Below, one piece after another: positions 1 to 12,071 of a stretch of 64,000 nt of DNA. The DNA comes from Neurospora crassa OR74A (taxonomy: Eukaryota; Ascomycota; Sordariomycetes; Sordariales; Sordariaceae). A program made the position numbers and the translations under genes. Location of the stretch: positions 2,542,001 to 2,606,000 of the forward strand of contig NC_026504.1 of NCBI RefSeq assembly GCF_000182925.2, in the 5' to 3' direction. Numbering within the stretch: the first letter of the stretch is position 1; each line of letters starts with the position of its first letter. The notes beneath the pieces were generated by a model. It made no database searches, was not told where the DNA came from, and saw only the letters and a program-made list of their open reading frames with translations.

Positions 1-873
1 TGGAGATGAACAGACCATCATATTCTTCCTTTGAGAAATCGTAGTCCCATGGGCAAACGAGGACTTCGACACCGCGCTTGATGAAGCACCTGAGTTGGTT
101 GTACTTCATGCCGACATCGAGGCAGAGAATACGAAGGTTGCGACCCGAGGGGTGCTTGAGGGCAGTGGCCTCATCGGGCTTGTAGAGCTTGGGCTCCTTG
201 ATCGAGACTGAAAGTAGCGTGTTAGAAATGGCCTGTCCATCTTAGCGGAGGGCAAATGTTGCTTACCTTCGGCAACGAGGTTCTTCTCGTTGGGGTTAAC
301 CCATTCGATAGTCTCGAAGTGAGGCTTCCAGTCGCCAGGAACTCCGAGAGAAGGAGCGCTGACAGCCAAGTCTTCCTTCTGGAGGAGCATGCGACCAAGC
401 ATGCTACCCTTCTCGCGGATGCGCTTGGTGAGGGCGCGGGTATCGACACCGTACATGGCAGGGATGCCCTGCTCCTTGAGCCATGTTCCAAGGGACGAGG
501 TGGCGAGGAAGTGCGAGAAGTCTTCGCCAGCATAAGAGGCGGTAACGAGACCGGCAATGTGAATCTGGTTGGACTCGAAGTGGGCGGGGAGATCCTTAAG
601 CAGATCATCGACGGTCTCCCGCGAGGGGACGCCATAGTTTCCAACAAGAGGGAAGGTAATGACGAGAATCTGACCGCGGTACGAAGGATCGGTCACGGAC
701 TCAGGGTAGCCGACCATGCCGGTCTGGAAGACAAGCTCGCCGGCAATGCTCTTGGGCGCACCAAAGCTGTAGCCTTGGTAGGCAGAGCCATCCTCAAGCT
801 CCAGGCAAACAAGGCCTTCGCAAGGCGCATCGGCGATGGGGGCCGTGGCGGGGCGGTAGACGGTGGCAGCCAT
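1..873 (-). CDS. pyr-3: pyr-3: glutamine-dependent carbamoyl-phosphate synthase / aspartate carbamoyltransferase, N-terminal part (runs off the window)
   Basis: This is the start of the fused enzyme that makes carbamoyl phosphate and carbamoyl aspartate, the first steps of UMP synthesis. Exon 1 is 873-267, the 59-base intron is 266-208 (donor GTAAGC, branch CTAAC, acceptor CAG), and exon 2 runs from 207 past the edge. The protein begins [20 protein letters not shown] and shows the CPSase small-subunit fold: [19 protein letters not shown], then [20 protein letters not shown], then [18 protein letters not shown]. Exon 2 opens the class I glutamine amidotransferase domain ([20 protein letters not shown]). 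The active-site Cys, the CPSase large domain and the ATCase domain lie outside. The lack of an obvious mitochondrial presequence and of an arginine-type leader peptide favours pyr-3 over the arginine-specific small subunit arg-2. The small-subunit identification is certain; the downstream fusion is inferred. Confidence 0.93.
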
Positions 874-3088
874 GATGGAAACAGGTGAACTTTTAGAGTA
901 TAAACAAAAAAGAGAGAAAAATGACTATGGTAAGAAGGGTATAGTGGAAAAGAAAAGAGTAGTGAAAAAGCGGCACAGAATCGAGAATGGAAGACGGTGG
1001 TTGAGAGGACGTCAAAGATGGTGAGAGCTTCGTCAAGAAGAGCTCAGGAGCTGATTCGTTTTCGTTGGGGGATGAACAGCGAGAAACGGGCAAGGTTATG
1101 TTGGTGAATGTGTATGTTTCAGCTGGATATCCTCACTATCCAAGCTCGATATGGCCTCTGCTTGATAGCAAGAGGAAGAGAGAGAGGAGAGGAGAGGAAG
1201 AGAAAGGATCCCAGGACTCGACCACGGGGTAAATATTTTTTTTTTTTGTCTTGTTTCGGCAGCCTCGAGGAGCCCCGCCAGTCCGTCAGCCCGCCACGCT
1301 GTGCCCGTAATTGGGTTGGGGACAGACGGCCTGGGCGACGGAGCGAGGCGAGTGGGATTCAGAAAAGTTTTCCGTTATTCACGCCATTGTCCAATGCCGT
1401 CTTCGGTGGCTCGTGAGAACCTGGAGGGGCGGGTCCAGCGGGAGTTGGCAGGGCCGGCAGCGCCGCAGGACCGCGCGGGCGACACCTGCACATCCGGCAG
1501 GCAAAGATTTAGCGCGGGGCAGCGGGGGTCCCCTGAACACTGAACGACCGTCTTGGAGGGGGCCCCAGACGATTCAAGCTTGCATCGCCTGCCAAGTTCG
1601 TCTAGAGCCAAAGCCGAAAACCAATGATATTACAGGTGAAGAGAATTAAGTGGGGGGGTTTGTCAAAGACCCTGTACCGTGGGTCGCCCAGGACAAAATC
1701 TTGATGACACCCGGACCCGGGTTCAGATTTTGACCTTGGACCCGGCGAAAGGCTGAGCGGCTTAAACGTACACTAAAAGACACCATGACTATACGTACTG
1801 CATAGTAGATGCGTTGAGCCGATACCACAAAGACTACACAACTGCATAGACAATGAAGGCGCCGTCGCTGAGCATTCAATACAATGAAAGTTCCTGATTT
1901 GCGTGGTGTAAGACTGAGTTTGGTGGTGTTTTGGGTGCTGGACTCAGGTGTCATCAATCTTGTCGTGTGCGACCGTGGGTACCATCACCACCACAAAAAT
2001 CCATGTCAACAAGTGCTGTCCCCTGTCACCAATCCGGGGCCCGTCCGTCCAGGTGTCCGGCATTTTCGCCGTCCCTATTTTGTCACTGCCGATCGGTCGT
2101 CTTCGACTACGTACCATCATTATTAGGACCGATGCGATGCCGTGAGGCCCGTGACGGCAGGAGAGGACCGGCAGAGTTGCAGCATGTTGTCACAATCACC
2201 ATCCGATGTTCGATGTTGATATGTTCGCTAAAATTTCAGCATTGGCAGAAACCATCTTTTTTGCTTGCCCTACATGATACATATGCAGTGTACGCAGTAT
2301 GCATCTGGTTGTCCTCGCCAAAATCGTGATGGGGTAAACTCCACCTCTGCAGGGATAGAAATGGTTAGCTCGGTTCTTGCGAGTGGCAAAGAACCTTAAT
2401 TTTTTGCACAGGAAATGGCTCTCCTACCGTCTGCCTGCTCCCTGTTTCTTGTTCGATCGTCGTACCAAGCTAACCTTTTGTATCCCTACAGAAGAGGTGA
2501 ACAAAATGGGCTTCTGCTGATCGAAGCGAGGTTTTCCTCTTACGTACGCCAACCAGCCATCTGTGGGGTGATGGAGCAGCGGTATCGCTTGCTCTTTGGG
2601 GCTCGTCAGAGTCATCGTTCGCATCGGGTCCGGTTGTCGGGATCTTAACACCGATCTCAACCGTCCCGTAGCCCTCACTTCCCTCACGGGCCGAAGTCTT
2701 CTGGCGGCGGGCGCTCACCATAGCCCACGCAGTGCGTGTTGGTGTCAGTTGCTGACTGTATATCGAGACTTGAGAGCTTCATGTACCTCTGTGTTTGCAA
2801 TATAACGGGACGTACACTGTGAGGAAACGGATAAGCAACTGGGTTGATGGAGTCAAGTCTCCGAGTCATACAGCATGCCAAAGGATTTGCAAGAGTGCGG
2901 AATTCCAAAGATCATGTTCCGCTCCAAGTATGTTGAGTTTGTGCTTCGGGTCTTGGCCGGTGCCATCATCTCACTGTATGCACCACCACCCGGAAAGTCC
3001 GCCAGGGAAAATGGGCCATCCGGCTCGGAGTGGGTCTTGTTTTCGCCGGGTAAGGACCGGTCTGCTCGGGATTGTAAGCTCTTACAAG
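874..3088. other. Intergenic region upstream of pyr-3; no gene recognised
   Basis: About 2.2 kb between the pyr-3 start and the transposon. The first 200 bases are purine-rich on the + strand, so they read as a CT-rich leader or promoter for pyr-3. Short open frames on both strands have no recognisable domain, start context or splice structure. No RNA gene was seen. Confidence 0.6.
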
Positions 3089-3090
3089 TA

Positions 3091-3116
3091 CTGGTAACCC
3101 TGTAATTAGCGATCAG
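3091..3116 (+). repeat. Left terminal inverted repeat of the pogo-type element
   Basis: Twenty-six bases beginning CTGGTAACCC and ending GCGATCAG, exactly the reverse complement of 5267-5292, with TA immediately outside. Confidence 0.95.
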
Positions 3117-3399
3117 AGGTATAACGATATTCTGTCTATAACGTTCAGATTATGGGGAACAGTGCAGATTTGTATGGCGATAATATGGTAATAACGATTA
3201 ACCTCTAATTTACGATTTAAATTAAGATTATTGCTGACTAATACACTAAAATCGTTATTTTTACAACCGTCTGATAGCTCCCGCCAGCTCCCAACACCTA
3301 CTAATAGGAGTGTTAACCCCTTAATAGCCGATACGTTTTACCCTCTGGAAGCTAGTACTGGTTAGTATACTCCGCCCAGCCGTTTCGTCCCTCTTGTTA

Positions 3400-5105
3400 A
3401 TTTACTTAAATTACTATATTTTGAAGTTATTTGTTTACTCTTACGATTAGAAACGAGCCCTCTTTTATGTTAGATTTCGAGATTAATATTATGCTTATTT
3501 AAAGAAACTATTGTTGTTACCCTATTAACGAGCTTCAACGTCAAAAGATTCGTGTGTTTATTTACGATAATCCTAAATATACTTAACGCGAGGTTGTTGT
3601 ATGGGTTACTAAAGAATTAGGCTACCTTGTTAGTTAGTCTACTATATCCGAATTTCTGAAGCTTAAGTTCGCTTATTTGGATAAGAAGGCGTTTATAAGG
3701 GGCGTTACTAGTATTTTTAAAGTTTATTTAGCGGACTTCCCTATCCTCGAGAAGGTTCTATTCGAGTGGGTTATTCGAATAGAGAATAACTAACTTCCTA
3801 TCTCCGGCGATATAATTAAAGAAGCGGCTAAGTCTCTATAGTTTAAGATACCTAACTTCCGGCTCCTTATTGTACCCTCTTTCTCTAACGGTTAGTTTAA
3901 TGGATTTAAACGCCGCTATTATATTAAGAAGTATAAGTAGTCCGGTAAAGGTAGATCGATTGATATTGTGGGGTCCTAAGAGAGGATTGAGGAGATTAAG
4001 AAGCTAGTTGAATAGTATAGTTCTAATAATACGTATAATATTAACGAGATTGCTCTTTTTTAGTTAATGATTCCTAATGTTATATTGGTTATTAAATTAT
4101 AAGTAGGATTAAAAAAAAAGAAGGAGAGAATTACTATACTCCCCTATGTTAATATAATGGGTATATATAAGTTCGATCTATAGGTTCTAGGTAATGTAAA
4201 GAACCTTCGTTTATTCGGTAAAGATGGAAGGTTTATTAATAATCTCCCTATTGTATAGTAGAGTAATAAAAAGGTATAGATGATTGCCTTAATATTTATA
4301 GAGTTTCTATAATAGTTCGATTGTTAAATGGTTGGCCGTTGGGTATTATTATTAGTTGATAGAGTTTCTACTTATTGCTCCGCCTTAAAGCAATTGAAAG
4401 AGCAGTACGATAATTAACCCTTAGCTAATACTACTATTAAAATACTATTAGCTAATACTATTTCTATTTACTAGTTTATAGATTAAGGTATTATTAATAG
4501 TCTGAAGGTTTACTACTGCTACGCTTGGTTACAACACTTAGTGCACTATACCTTTAATAGGGAAGATGCTGTTAAAAAGACTACGGTACTATAAGCAATC
4601 TATTAGGTTATCGATGCGTGGAAGTATAAGGTTAAGGAAGAGACTATTGATAATTGCTTTAAGAAGTTACAGTTATTAGGATTAGTATATGGTTTAGAAC
4701 GACGACCCTTTAATTAGGATAAAGCTATCTATATTCAAAAGTTAATAAAGGAGTTCGCTAGAGTTGGGCGGGTTAAGGATGTAATGAATATCGTTAATTT
4801 TATTAACCCTCCAGAGGAGCAAGTTCGAGAAGACCCCTAAGATATTCTCTAGTACGTTGCTAAGACCTTCTTAGAAGTTTAAGAACTAAATGATGGCGAT
4901 GATAATGAGGATGCTGAAATAGTAGAAATTTCTACTATAGAGGCATTGAAAGCCATTACGACTATTATCTAGTATGAAGAATAATAAGAATAGGTGGATA
5001 TGGTTTATTTGGCGATGCTTAGAAGGCGCTAGAAACTATTGGTCTAGGATTAGTTGAGCGCCCGGGACGAGAAACGGCAGTTAACTATCGATTCGTACTT
5101 TATAA
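3400..5105 (+). pseudogene. Decayed pogo-family transposase (CENP-B HTH plus DDE_1 core)
   Basis: Three readable islands on the + strand identify it. Near 3898-3960 is GFKRRYYIKKYK followed by a stop and SGKGRS, the second CENP-B-like helix-turn-helix of pogo transposases. Near 4330-4395 is GRWVLLLVDRVSTYCSALK, corresponding to the family's LLLxDGxSxHxS strand around the second catalytic Asp. Near 4440-4545 is the segment after it, in which ANTISIY and GIINSLKVYY are separated by stops where Gln codons are usual (the family reads LPANTTSxxQPLDQG). The C-terminus near 5070-5105 reads DEKRQLTIDSYFIN, the usual (Q/L)T(I/L)DSFF-type ending. Most stops are TAG or TAA at sites where CAG or CAA is expected. 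It has many stops and cannot make protein. Confidence 0.85.
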
Positions 5106-5266
5106 ATAGCTCTACAGCGAAATCACTATAGTAAACAGTTATTTAATACAAGCACGTTGTTCTCCAGCCTTTTCAACCCCCCTGTCAGTAGAATTGTGGG
5201 CTCAAAATACCCCAACCTTACATTAGCGATATCCTGGCCATAACGATCAATCCACCAGAAACCGCC

Positions 5267-5292
5267 CTGATCGCTAATTACAGGGTTACCAG
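5267..5292 (-). repeat. Right terminal inverted repeat of the pogo-type element
   Basis: Exact reverse complement of 3091-3116, followed by the TA target duplication at 5293-5294. Confidence 0.95.
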
Positions 5293-5294
5293 TA

Positions 5295-8090
5295 TGAGGC
5301 TCGGACTCTTGTTTCGCACACGGCGGGGCTCCTGGGTTAGGGTCCTTATACGTCCAGCAGTCCAAGAATGTAACGTACAGCTGGTGCTGTACCGATCTAA
5401 ACTCCATTGCCCACCAGGCTGTCAACTACTGTGGTGGTTCCTTGGACCGTAGTACAGGCCTAGACAAACACTGGTCAATGTGACAGGAAGAGCAATTGCA
5501 CCGAGAAGGTGCAGTAGCCGTAACGGGACATGACGCCGCCCCAAGGCGCTCCGCACCACCATAGTCAGCTATGTTTGCAGCCTCGAGATCGTCAGCTGGC
5601 CGCAGAGGTTCGCGGAGGGTGTCACAGGTAATACAGTTGTTGTGTGTTCTGTATCAAAGTACCCAGGATCTTTGATGACGGTCGTAACCCCATCTGCCCA
5701 TGTTCAACGTAAACCTGTCTTCGAAATTGCTTCGAGATGCGTAGCTGAGACAGTTGTGGACGACTGATGAGGTAGGCATGTAGGATGCCCCATCAGTTAT
5801 CAATAGCTCGAAAGACTGAAATTCATATCCGACTCGATAGCCTGACATGATGTCTCATAGCTTCTGATGAGAGCACTTGGTCAAGCAAGAAATGGTTGGG
5901 GCTTGCCGTGTCGCCTCGTCCAACGTGCATGAGTCGTTTAAAGGATGTAAGTGCCCGTCGTGGCGGATGCGGCTTGTGACCGAATCGAATGACTTGTTGC
6001 AACCCTCCATCACATCTCAACCTATCCTGCATCGACGGCGGACCCACCCGGACTAGCGAGACGACCATCGACCGGTCTCCTACAATCGCTGTTGCATCGA
6101 GACAAATCTTTGATCATGTGTTACCACCAGGACCCTGCGTGATGGCGATATAAGTATCGACGATATATATACATCCAGACATGCAGTCGCTAGTGTCAAT
6201 CGTCATCTGGCAAAAGCCCAGCGGACGGCTTGCGGGCAATAACGCTCAGTATGCGGAAGAAAAGTCCATGATAAGAAGAGTGAGACAGCTCGCACCAAAC
6301 GCAAGAGAGGGTCTGTCTCAAGGCTTTGAATCATCTTGACCGCCCTCGAGGCCTTGACAAGCACTTTCTCAGCCTCATTCACAACGCAGTACGTCGGCAG
6401 GCTGTGCTTGGCAGCGACCATACTCTGGATATGATTCGAGGAAGATGGAATGGGGGCTTGTACCAGGTGCACACGAAGGAAAAACAAAAGAGGTTGTCTT
6501 ATTCGCTCGATTGCCCATGTGAGATCGGCCGCGTTCCGTTGAGGCCCTGGACGGGAAGAGGGGGCCTTGGTGCAATGCCTGGTGAGAGGAAAGAGGGAGA
6601 GACGGACTGCGGGAGACGATAACGTCAAGACTTATAAGGATTCATTCCCCCTCAAAGACAAAAGCAGTGAGCCTCCTGTCTGTCTGTCTGTCTGTCGAAA
6701 TTCAATGGGAATTGAAGGAAGAGTGCAAAGTGGAAATGGAACTTGCGAGATTTGAGACTGGACCCAGCAACTTGGAGGTTCCATTCGTCAAGTGTGGTCT
6801 GGGAGAGTGAGAACCACTAAATGGCAAGATGGCCAGGTAGGCTGGCGTGATTGGTGGGATACGCGTGGGAAGGCGCTGATGTCGCAAGGGCCCCCGGTCA
6901 GCCCCAAGATTGTATTGTTTCTTGGACTGTCTTGTGCCCTGCGATGCTCTGACCATCGTGCCGCTCACCGCATTCCTACCTAGGATTTCCTCAGTCACCA
7001 AACTCCGCACATCCTTCTTATCATCCATTCATGGTTAGACGAAGCCCGTGTTTGACACTAGGCAGTTTGGGTTCCATCATCTTCCGACACATCTCACGGT
7101 TGTTCCCCTCTTTCGAGCTCACCACCTACGATGGTTACTTGTCAGTGTCAGGTGCTGTTGCGCTTCACGCGCGTCATTTGTCTTGCAGCAGCCCATGTCG
7201 AGACTCCCGTGATCTGTCTATGGTGTTGTCAAAGTCTCGGAGCAAAAACCTAAAGATGGCTCCTACGTAAGAAAGAAGGACCACTTCACTTACATCGGGT
7301 AAAATACAAGGACGGGAATGGTTGCGGCCGGCTCACGGCGGGCAGTCAAGACGAAAAGGTTGAAAGTTACAGCCTCCAAGAATACACCATCGGTACCTGC
7401 CACTTTGCTGGATCGGGGAAACCGGACGGGCTTGGTCTCCAAAGCTGTCTTGTCACTTGAGACGAAACAACGGGACGACCTGAGCTAACTTGCAACTAGG
7501 TTGTCAACGTGCCACTAAGTGACAAGGGAATTGGAAAGCCTCGACGCCAGCGACCTTTGGTTGCCTTTCTTCCTTCGTTTCTTTCTTCCCGTCTTCCTGT
7601 TCTTATTCCTGGACCTGCTGGCTTCTGGATTGTAGCCGCCGCTGTGTGACCGGCGTACAGCCATTTCTTTTCTGCACCACCTCATCTCATTATCGAGGCC
7701 CCCCCCGCGACTCGACTGACTTATCTCGAGGTTGCCTCTACGTCAAGTCCGGCTCCCCGGATTTCTTAGCTTCGCATCCTCTCCCGCTGAAATTCCACTG
7801 CGGTAACCAGGGTATCTCTCCGGCCGGCCTCATATTTTATACCAGGACTACGTTCAGTCCCCTGCCTTACTGAAAACAACCCCTTGTCTCTATTTCTTGC
7901 CTTATCTTGTTCGCCCCTCTCGCAAGTCGCAAACATCAACCTACGCCAACCTTCTCGCCTCGATCCCCTTACCATTCATTCCTCACCAGTGGCCCGCGGT
8001 TTTGCGATAATGACCGCGTCCATGGCGCTTTAAACGTCCACAGGAACTTGAGTCGGGGGCCATCGAGACCCGTTGGGGCCAGAAGAAAGC
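5295..8090. other. Intergenic region upstream of the TRP channel gene; no gene recognised
   Basis: About 2.8 kb with normal GC content and only short open frames on either strand, none with a recognisable domain. A short TGTC microsatellite lies at 6677-6696. The final 500 bases (from about 7560) are CT-rich on the + strand, as expected for the promoter and long leader of the gene starting at 8091. Confidence 0.6.
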
Positions 8091-11000
8091 ATGCTGTCCA
8101 CCTTGATACGACCCTTCAAGGGTGCTGCGCGCAACCCAGACGACGGCGATCTACTTGAGAGAAACTCGGAACCGCTACTACGACGTCCTGCTTCTGTCCG
8201 GAGTTATACGCAACATCGACACGCGACCGCCGACTTCACCGAGGCCGACGATGACGACGACGAGTCCGACGATGCGAGACAACCACGCCAGAACGCTTCC
8301 AACCGAGGTGCTGAGGATGAAGATGGTCTGAATCAGGCAATTGGTGTTCTGCCGCTCTTCTGTGCTGGGCACCTTGGTATGATACCTTCCGTTACTCCAT
8401 ATACACCAAAGACCATTTGCAAGGCTAATCTTGTACAAACCGCTAGATTCCCTTCCAATATATAGCATGACGCATGCTATCCGCATTATTGTTCAGGCAA
8501 GAACCGATACGACCTTGACCTGGGAGCAGTTGAGGTCTCCCCAGGTGTTTCAATTTCTGGTAAAGCCAATGCAACAACAGATTCGGTCCCAGCATTTCTC
8601 AAGAGGAACTCTATATGCCCTCATGGCAAACTGTCTTCAATTCGAAAAAGAGTCTCAAGTATACCCAGCAAACACTGGCACCAGCAGCACACGAGCCAAG
8701 GTCTGCGAGTTGCTAGCCATCAAGCTCCTCAAGGAATACTCGACTCGGGAACTTGTTGATGCCCTATCCTATGACTTTTATCCTCTGCAGGGCGTCACGG
8801 GAATGCATATGCCGACCAATTCGAATAAGAGAGAGAAGCCGGCCGCCATGAGAACATCAACTCTCGAAGTCGCCATACGAGCCTCGGCAAAACACTTCTT
8901 GTCCCATCCTCTGGTCGTACAACAACTCGAGGCCATTTGGAATGGTGCCATTAGCTTTTACTCTGCCGCAGATCAGTTACATCGTCGCACCTCGATAGCT
9001 ACCGATTTATCTTCCGCCCAGTCTCGCCGCCAAAGCACGGTACGAACACCACTCCTTGGTAGTCAGCAAGGCAAGGAGGACCGTCTCAGGGGCCAACCAT
9101 TGCCGCTGGGACGAAGATCTGTTACGCTGTACGATCCTCGTCAAGCCTCGGTTTTTAAACTCTCACGACTGAGGGTCCCACGATATCGCCGGTTTCTCTC
9201 TACCTGCTCACTGGGTGTTCTTCTCTGCCTGTTCATGGCTGTTCTCAATGAGAGATCCAGCACAATCACCACGCTGGAGTTGATCTTCTGGTTCTGGAGC
9301 GCTGGGTTTATGCTCGATGAAGTCATCGGCTTCAACGAGCACGGATTCTCGCTCTACATCATGAGCTTCTGGAACATTTTCGACTTGGGTATCCTGTTGC
9401 TGTTGATCATCTACTACTGCATGCGCATTTACGGCGTATTTCTTCTCGACCCACACAAGCTGAACGACAATGCCTATGATGTACTCGCTGCTATCGCCAT
9501 CCTTTTGCTCCCCAGGATTTTCAGTATACTGGATCACTATCAGTACTTTTCACAGTTACTGATAGCATTCCGGCTGATGGCTGTTGACCTAGTTGCGGTT
9601 TTCGTCTTGGTCATTGTAGTCTGCTGCGGCTTCTCGGTGTTCTTCATCTCCAAAAGCACGGACGATCCGAGTGTAGTAGCATACAGCATGTTTCAGATAC
9701 TGGTGGGCTATAGTCCGGCTGCTTGGGAAATATGGCCGGATCATAACTGGATGGGAAAGACGTTACTCGGCCTGTTTCTCATCATTTGCCACTTCGTGAT
9801 TGTGTAAGCTGAGAAAATCAAATGCCCGGAGTGTGCAAAGGCTGACCTTCTTTTAGGACATTACTTGTGACCGTGCTAACAAACTCATTTATGGCTATTG
9901 CATTGAACGCAAAGCAGGAGCATCAGTGAGTCACTTTCGATGTCATGTTACCGTCTTCTCATTGGGTCTTTGCTAATCTATACAGGTTTCTCTTCGCCAT
10001 CAACACGATTTCCATGGTGAAAAACGACTCGCTTTTTTCATACGTTGCACCAGTCAACATTCTTGCTTGGGCGTTGACCCCACTGAGATTTTTAATGCCC
10101 ATGAGGCAGTTTGTCTGGCTCAATCGTACCGTCATCAAAGTGACTCACTTCCCCCTATTACTTATCATTTTCATCTATGAAAGGTTCATTTTGGCCCCCT
10201 CTGTGTACGAGCCAACGGACCTGGTGGAAAATCCAGGCCGCAGCCGTCACAGAGCGGTTTCCATTGTAGACCCCGCAAGCAGGACAGCACTCTTCAGCCC
10301 GAGCCTTCGAATTCGTGAAGAATCGTTGGTTGGTTTTCAGAAGGATCGTGCCTTGGAAGAGGTGTTCCGACGTGCTCCTGATTTTGCAACTATACGGACT
10401 CAACGACGTAACGAGCGCAGGAAGACGCAAAATGCCATCCGAACGTGGATGGACCAACAAGATGGGACGTTTACGTCTCCTCACGACTACGGTGCTGTTG
10501 ACAATAGACCGGCACAGGACTGGCAGAGGAGAATGAGCATGGTGAGAGAGCAACCAAAGAGGTTTTCAGGACATGATCCAGACACAAGATCAACAGCAAG
10601 CGATCCGGCCGATATGGTGTCTAATGCGACATTCCCCACCGTCCCCGAATATCTCAACAATGGCACTGTCCGACGGGATTTTGCGAACGAGGCGAAGGAG
10701 AACACCGATGCGGAAAACGGTGACGACGAGCTGGTTACAAACGACGAGTATGAGGAGGACAATGCAACTCACGACACCGAACAGGTACGAAACGATATGG
10801 ATGAAGGCCAGTCGACCGAGACAGGAGAGGACTACTTCACGACTTGGGTTCCGTCACGCTTCAATCCGGGACTTACCTCAGCGCAGAGAACGCCGGTCTC
10901 CCCACGTCCCGGGACGTGGCGACGAATACCCATGCACAACCGTACCATGTCGAACAACACGATGATTTTTGCGCCTGCGCAGGACCGGCCCTTTGAGAGT

Positions 11001-12071
11001 TCTTCTTCCGCATCGATGGACCCGTCATTATCATCTCAGTCTCGTCCCCACAGCACTCGGCATGGCATACCCGAAGGGTCGGTAGCTAGTCCAAGCGCAG
11101 GTCTTCGTTCTCCACGTCGCTCCTTATACTTGGCATCCTCCCGTCCACAGAGCATGGTGATGTCGCCACGAGCTATGGTTCGAGTCGCCCCAAACAACCG
11201 CTCGGCTCTAGCATTGGAAAACCCAGATAGCGCTAGTGGAACTCATGACAGCCCGTCGTCCCGAGGACAATCGTCCGTCGAGCTGCCCAACTCCGCCGAC
11301 CTTGACCCATCAGCGCTCGGAGGCGGTCTTCAAGCGGGCAATGGCGTGATGTCCAGTTCCACTACGCTGGCTGCGGCCATGCTTGAGAAGAGATCCCAGC
11401 AAGAGCAGGACAGCGACCGGATGAACAAACTGATGCTGGCAAAGACCAATCTACAGGCTAGTCTTGGCGAGGTAGTGCGCGAGATGCAAGTCTTGAAGAG
11501 CACGGCACCTAGCACGGCAGGGAATTCCGCAGACGAAGGTACAAGCAGTGGTAGCTATTTGGCCAAGAAAGCGATACAACAGCAGCACCAGCAGCAGTAC
11601 AGCACTCCATCAAGGCGGGGGTCAGGAGAAGAGAGAAGGTCGTCCAGATTGTCCAGCTCGGCTGGCTCGGCTGGCTCAACAAACAGAGATATGGCAAATC
11701 GGGGGCCACGAAGATCGTTCAGGAGGTTGGAGACTGCCACTACAATGCCGACTTTGAGTGGGCAAGAAACTACAGACAGAAGGGGGAATTCGAGAGAAGA
11801 ACACGAGGAAGATGACAGCGACTATTCGAAAAGCGAGGTGAACAACAAAATCTTTGAGCCGAGGCATAACCGGAGGAGTAAAGGAAAGGGAAAAGTTGCT
11901 ATTGGAGCAGCAATAGCAGCGGTAGCAGCATCATCGAATTCAGATGAGCGGGAGGACGACGATCGTCGCCGTCATCAGATGGGTGGTGGTAGTTCGCTGG
12001 ATGAGCGCCACCATCGCAAGGATGACTTCATCAGGAGCGGTGATTTTGCTCTGAAAGAAGGGGTAAATTAA
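8091..12071 (+). CDS. TRP-family (Yvc1-like) cation channel with long disordered C-terminal tail
   Basis: Likely a non-selective, calcium-permeable channel of an internal membrane. Exons are 8091-8376, 8447-9803, 9857-9925 and 9986-12071; phases agree and give 1265 residues. The soluble N-terminal half contains ALxSYDFYPLQG-type sequence. A membrane core spans about residues 337-640: LSTCSLGVLLCLFMAVL, TLELIFWFWSAGFMLDEV, IMSFWNIFDLGILLLLIIYY, AIAILLLPRIFSIL and LLGLFLIICHFVIVTLLVTV. The pore loop probably lies around MFQILVGYSPAAWEIWP. The pattern matches yeast Yvc1 (ILDEL ... LSFWNLF ... ILLNILIALYSTAY). The tail of about 620 residues is rich in Ser, Arg, Asn and acidic residues, far longer than in Yvc1 (675 residues in all). 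The start at 8091 is the first ATG that reads into the conserved frame. Family is solid; ion selectivity and location are inferred. Confidence 0.85.

Larger units (their letters stand above)
3091..5292 (+). mobile_element. pogo-type (Tc1/mariner superfamily) DNA transposon, RIP-mutated, with intact ends
   Basis: A 2,202-base element bounded by perfect 26-base terminal inverted repeats (3091-3116 and 5267-5292, starting CTGGTAACCC). It is flanked on both sides by TA (3089-3090 and 5293-5294), the target duplication expected for this superfamily. Inside lie remnants of a + strand transposase with a CENP-B-like DNA-binding stretch and a DDE catalytic core. The middle of the element is AT-rich, full of TAG/TAA, and almost lacks CpA on the + strand, which is the footprint of RIP. 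The terminal segments keep CpA. Fungal pogo families (Fot1, Tigger-like) are the closest recognised group; I cannot name the subfamily. Confidence 0.92.

Noticed and set aside
256-888. Long open frame on the + strand opposite pyr-3
   Set aside because: It mirrors the codon bias of the real minus-strand CPSase exon, runs across its intron, and has no domain.
893-1093. 66-codon minus-strand open frame upstream of pyr-3, considered as a regulatory leader peptide like that of arg-2
   Set aside because: The peptide bears no resemblance to the arginine attenuator peptide (about 24 residues), and the frame is simply CT-rich leader sequence.
6203-6628. 141-codon minus-strand open frame in the gene-poor stretch
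   Set aside because: No recognisable domain, unusual composition and an overlapping open frame on the other strand; looks like chance.
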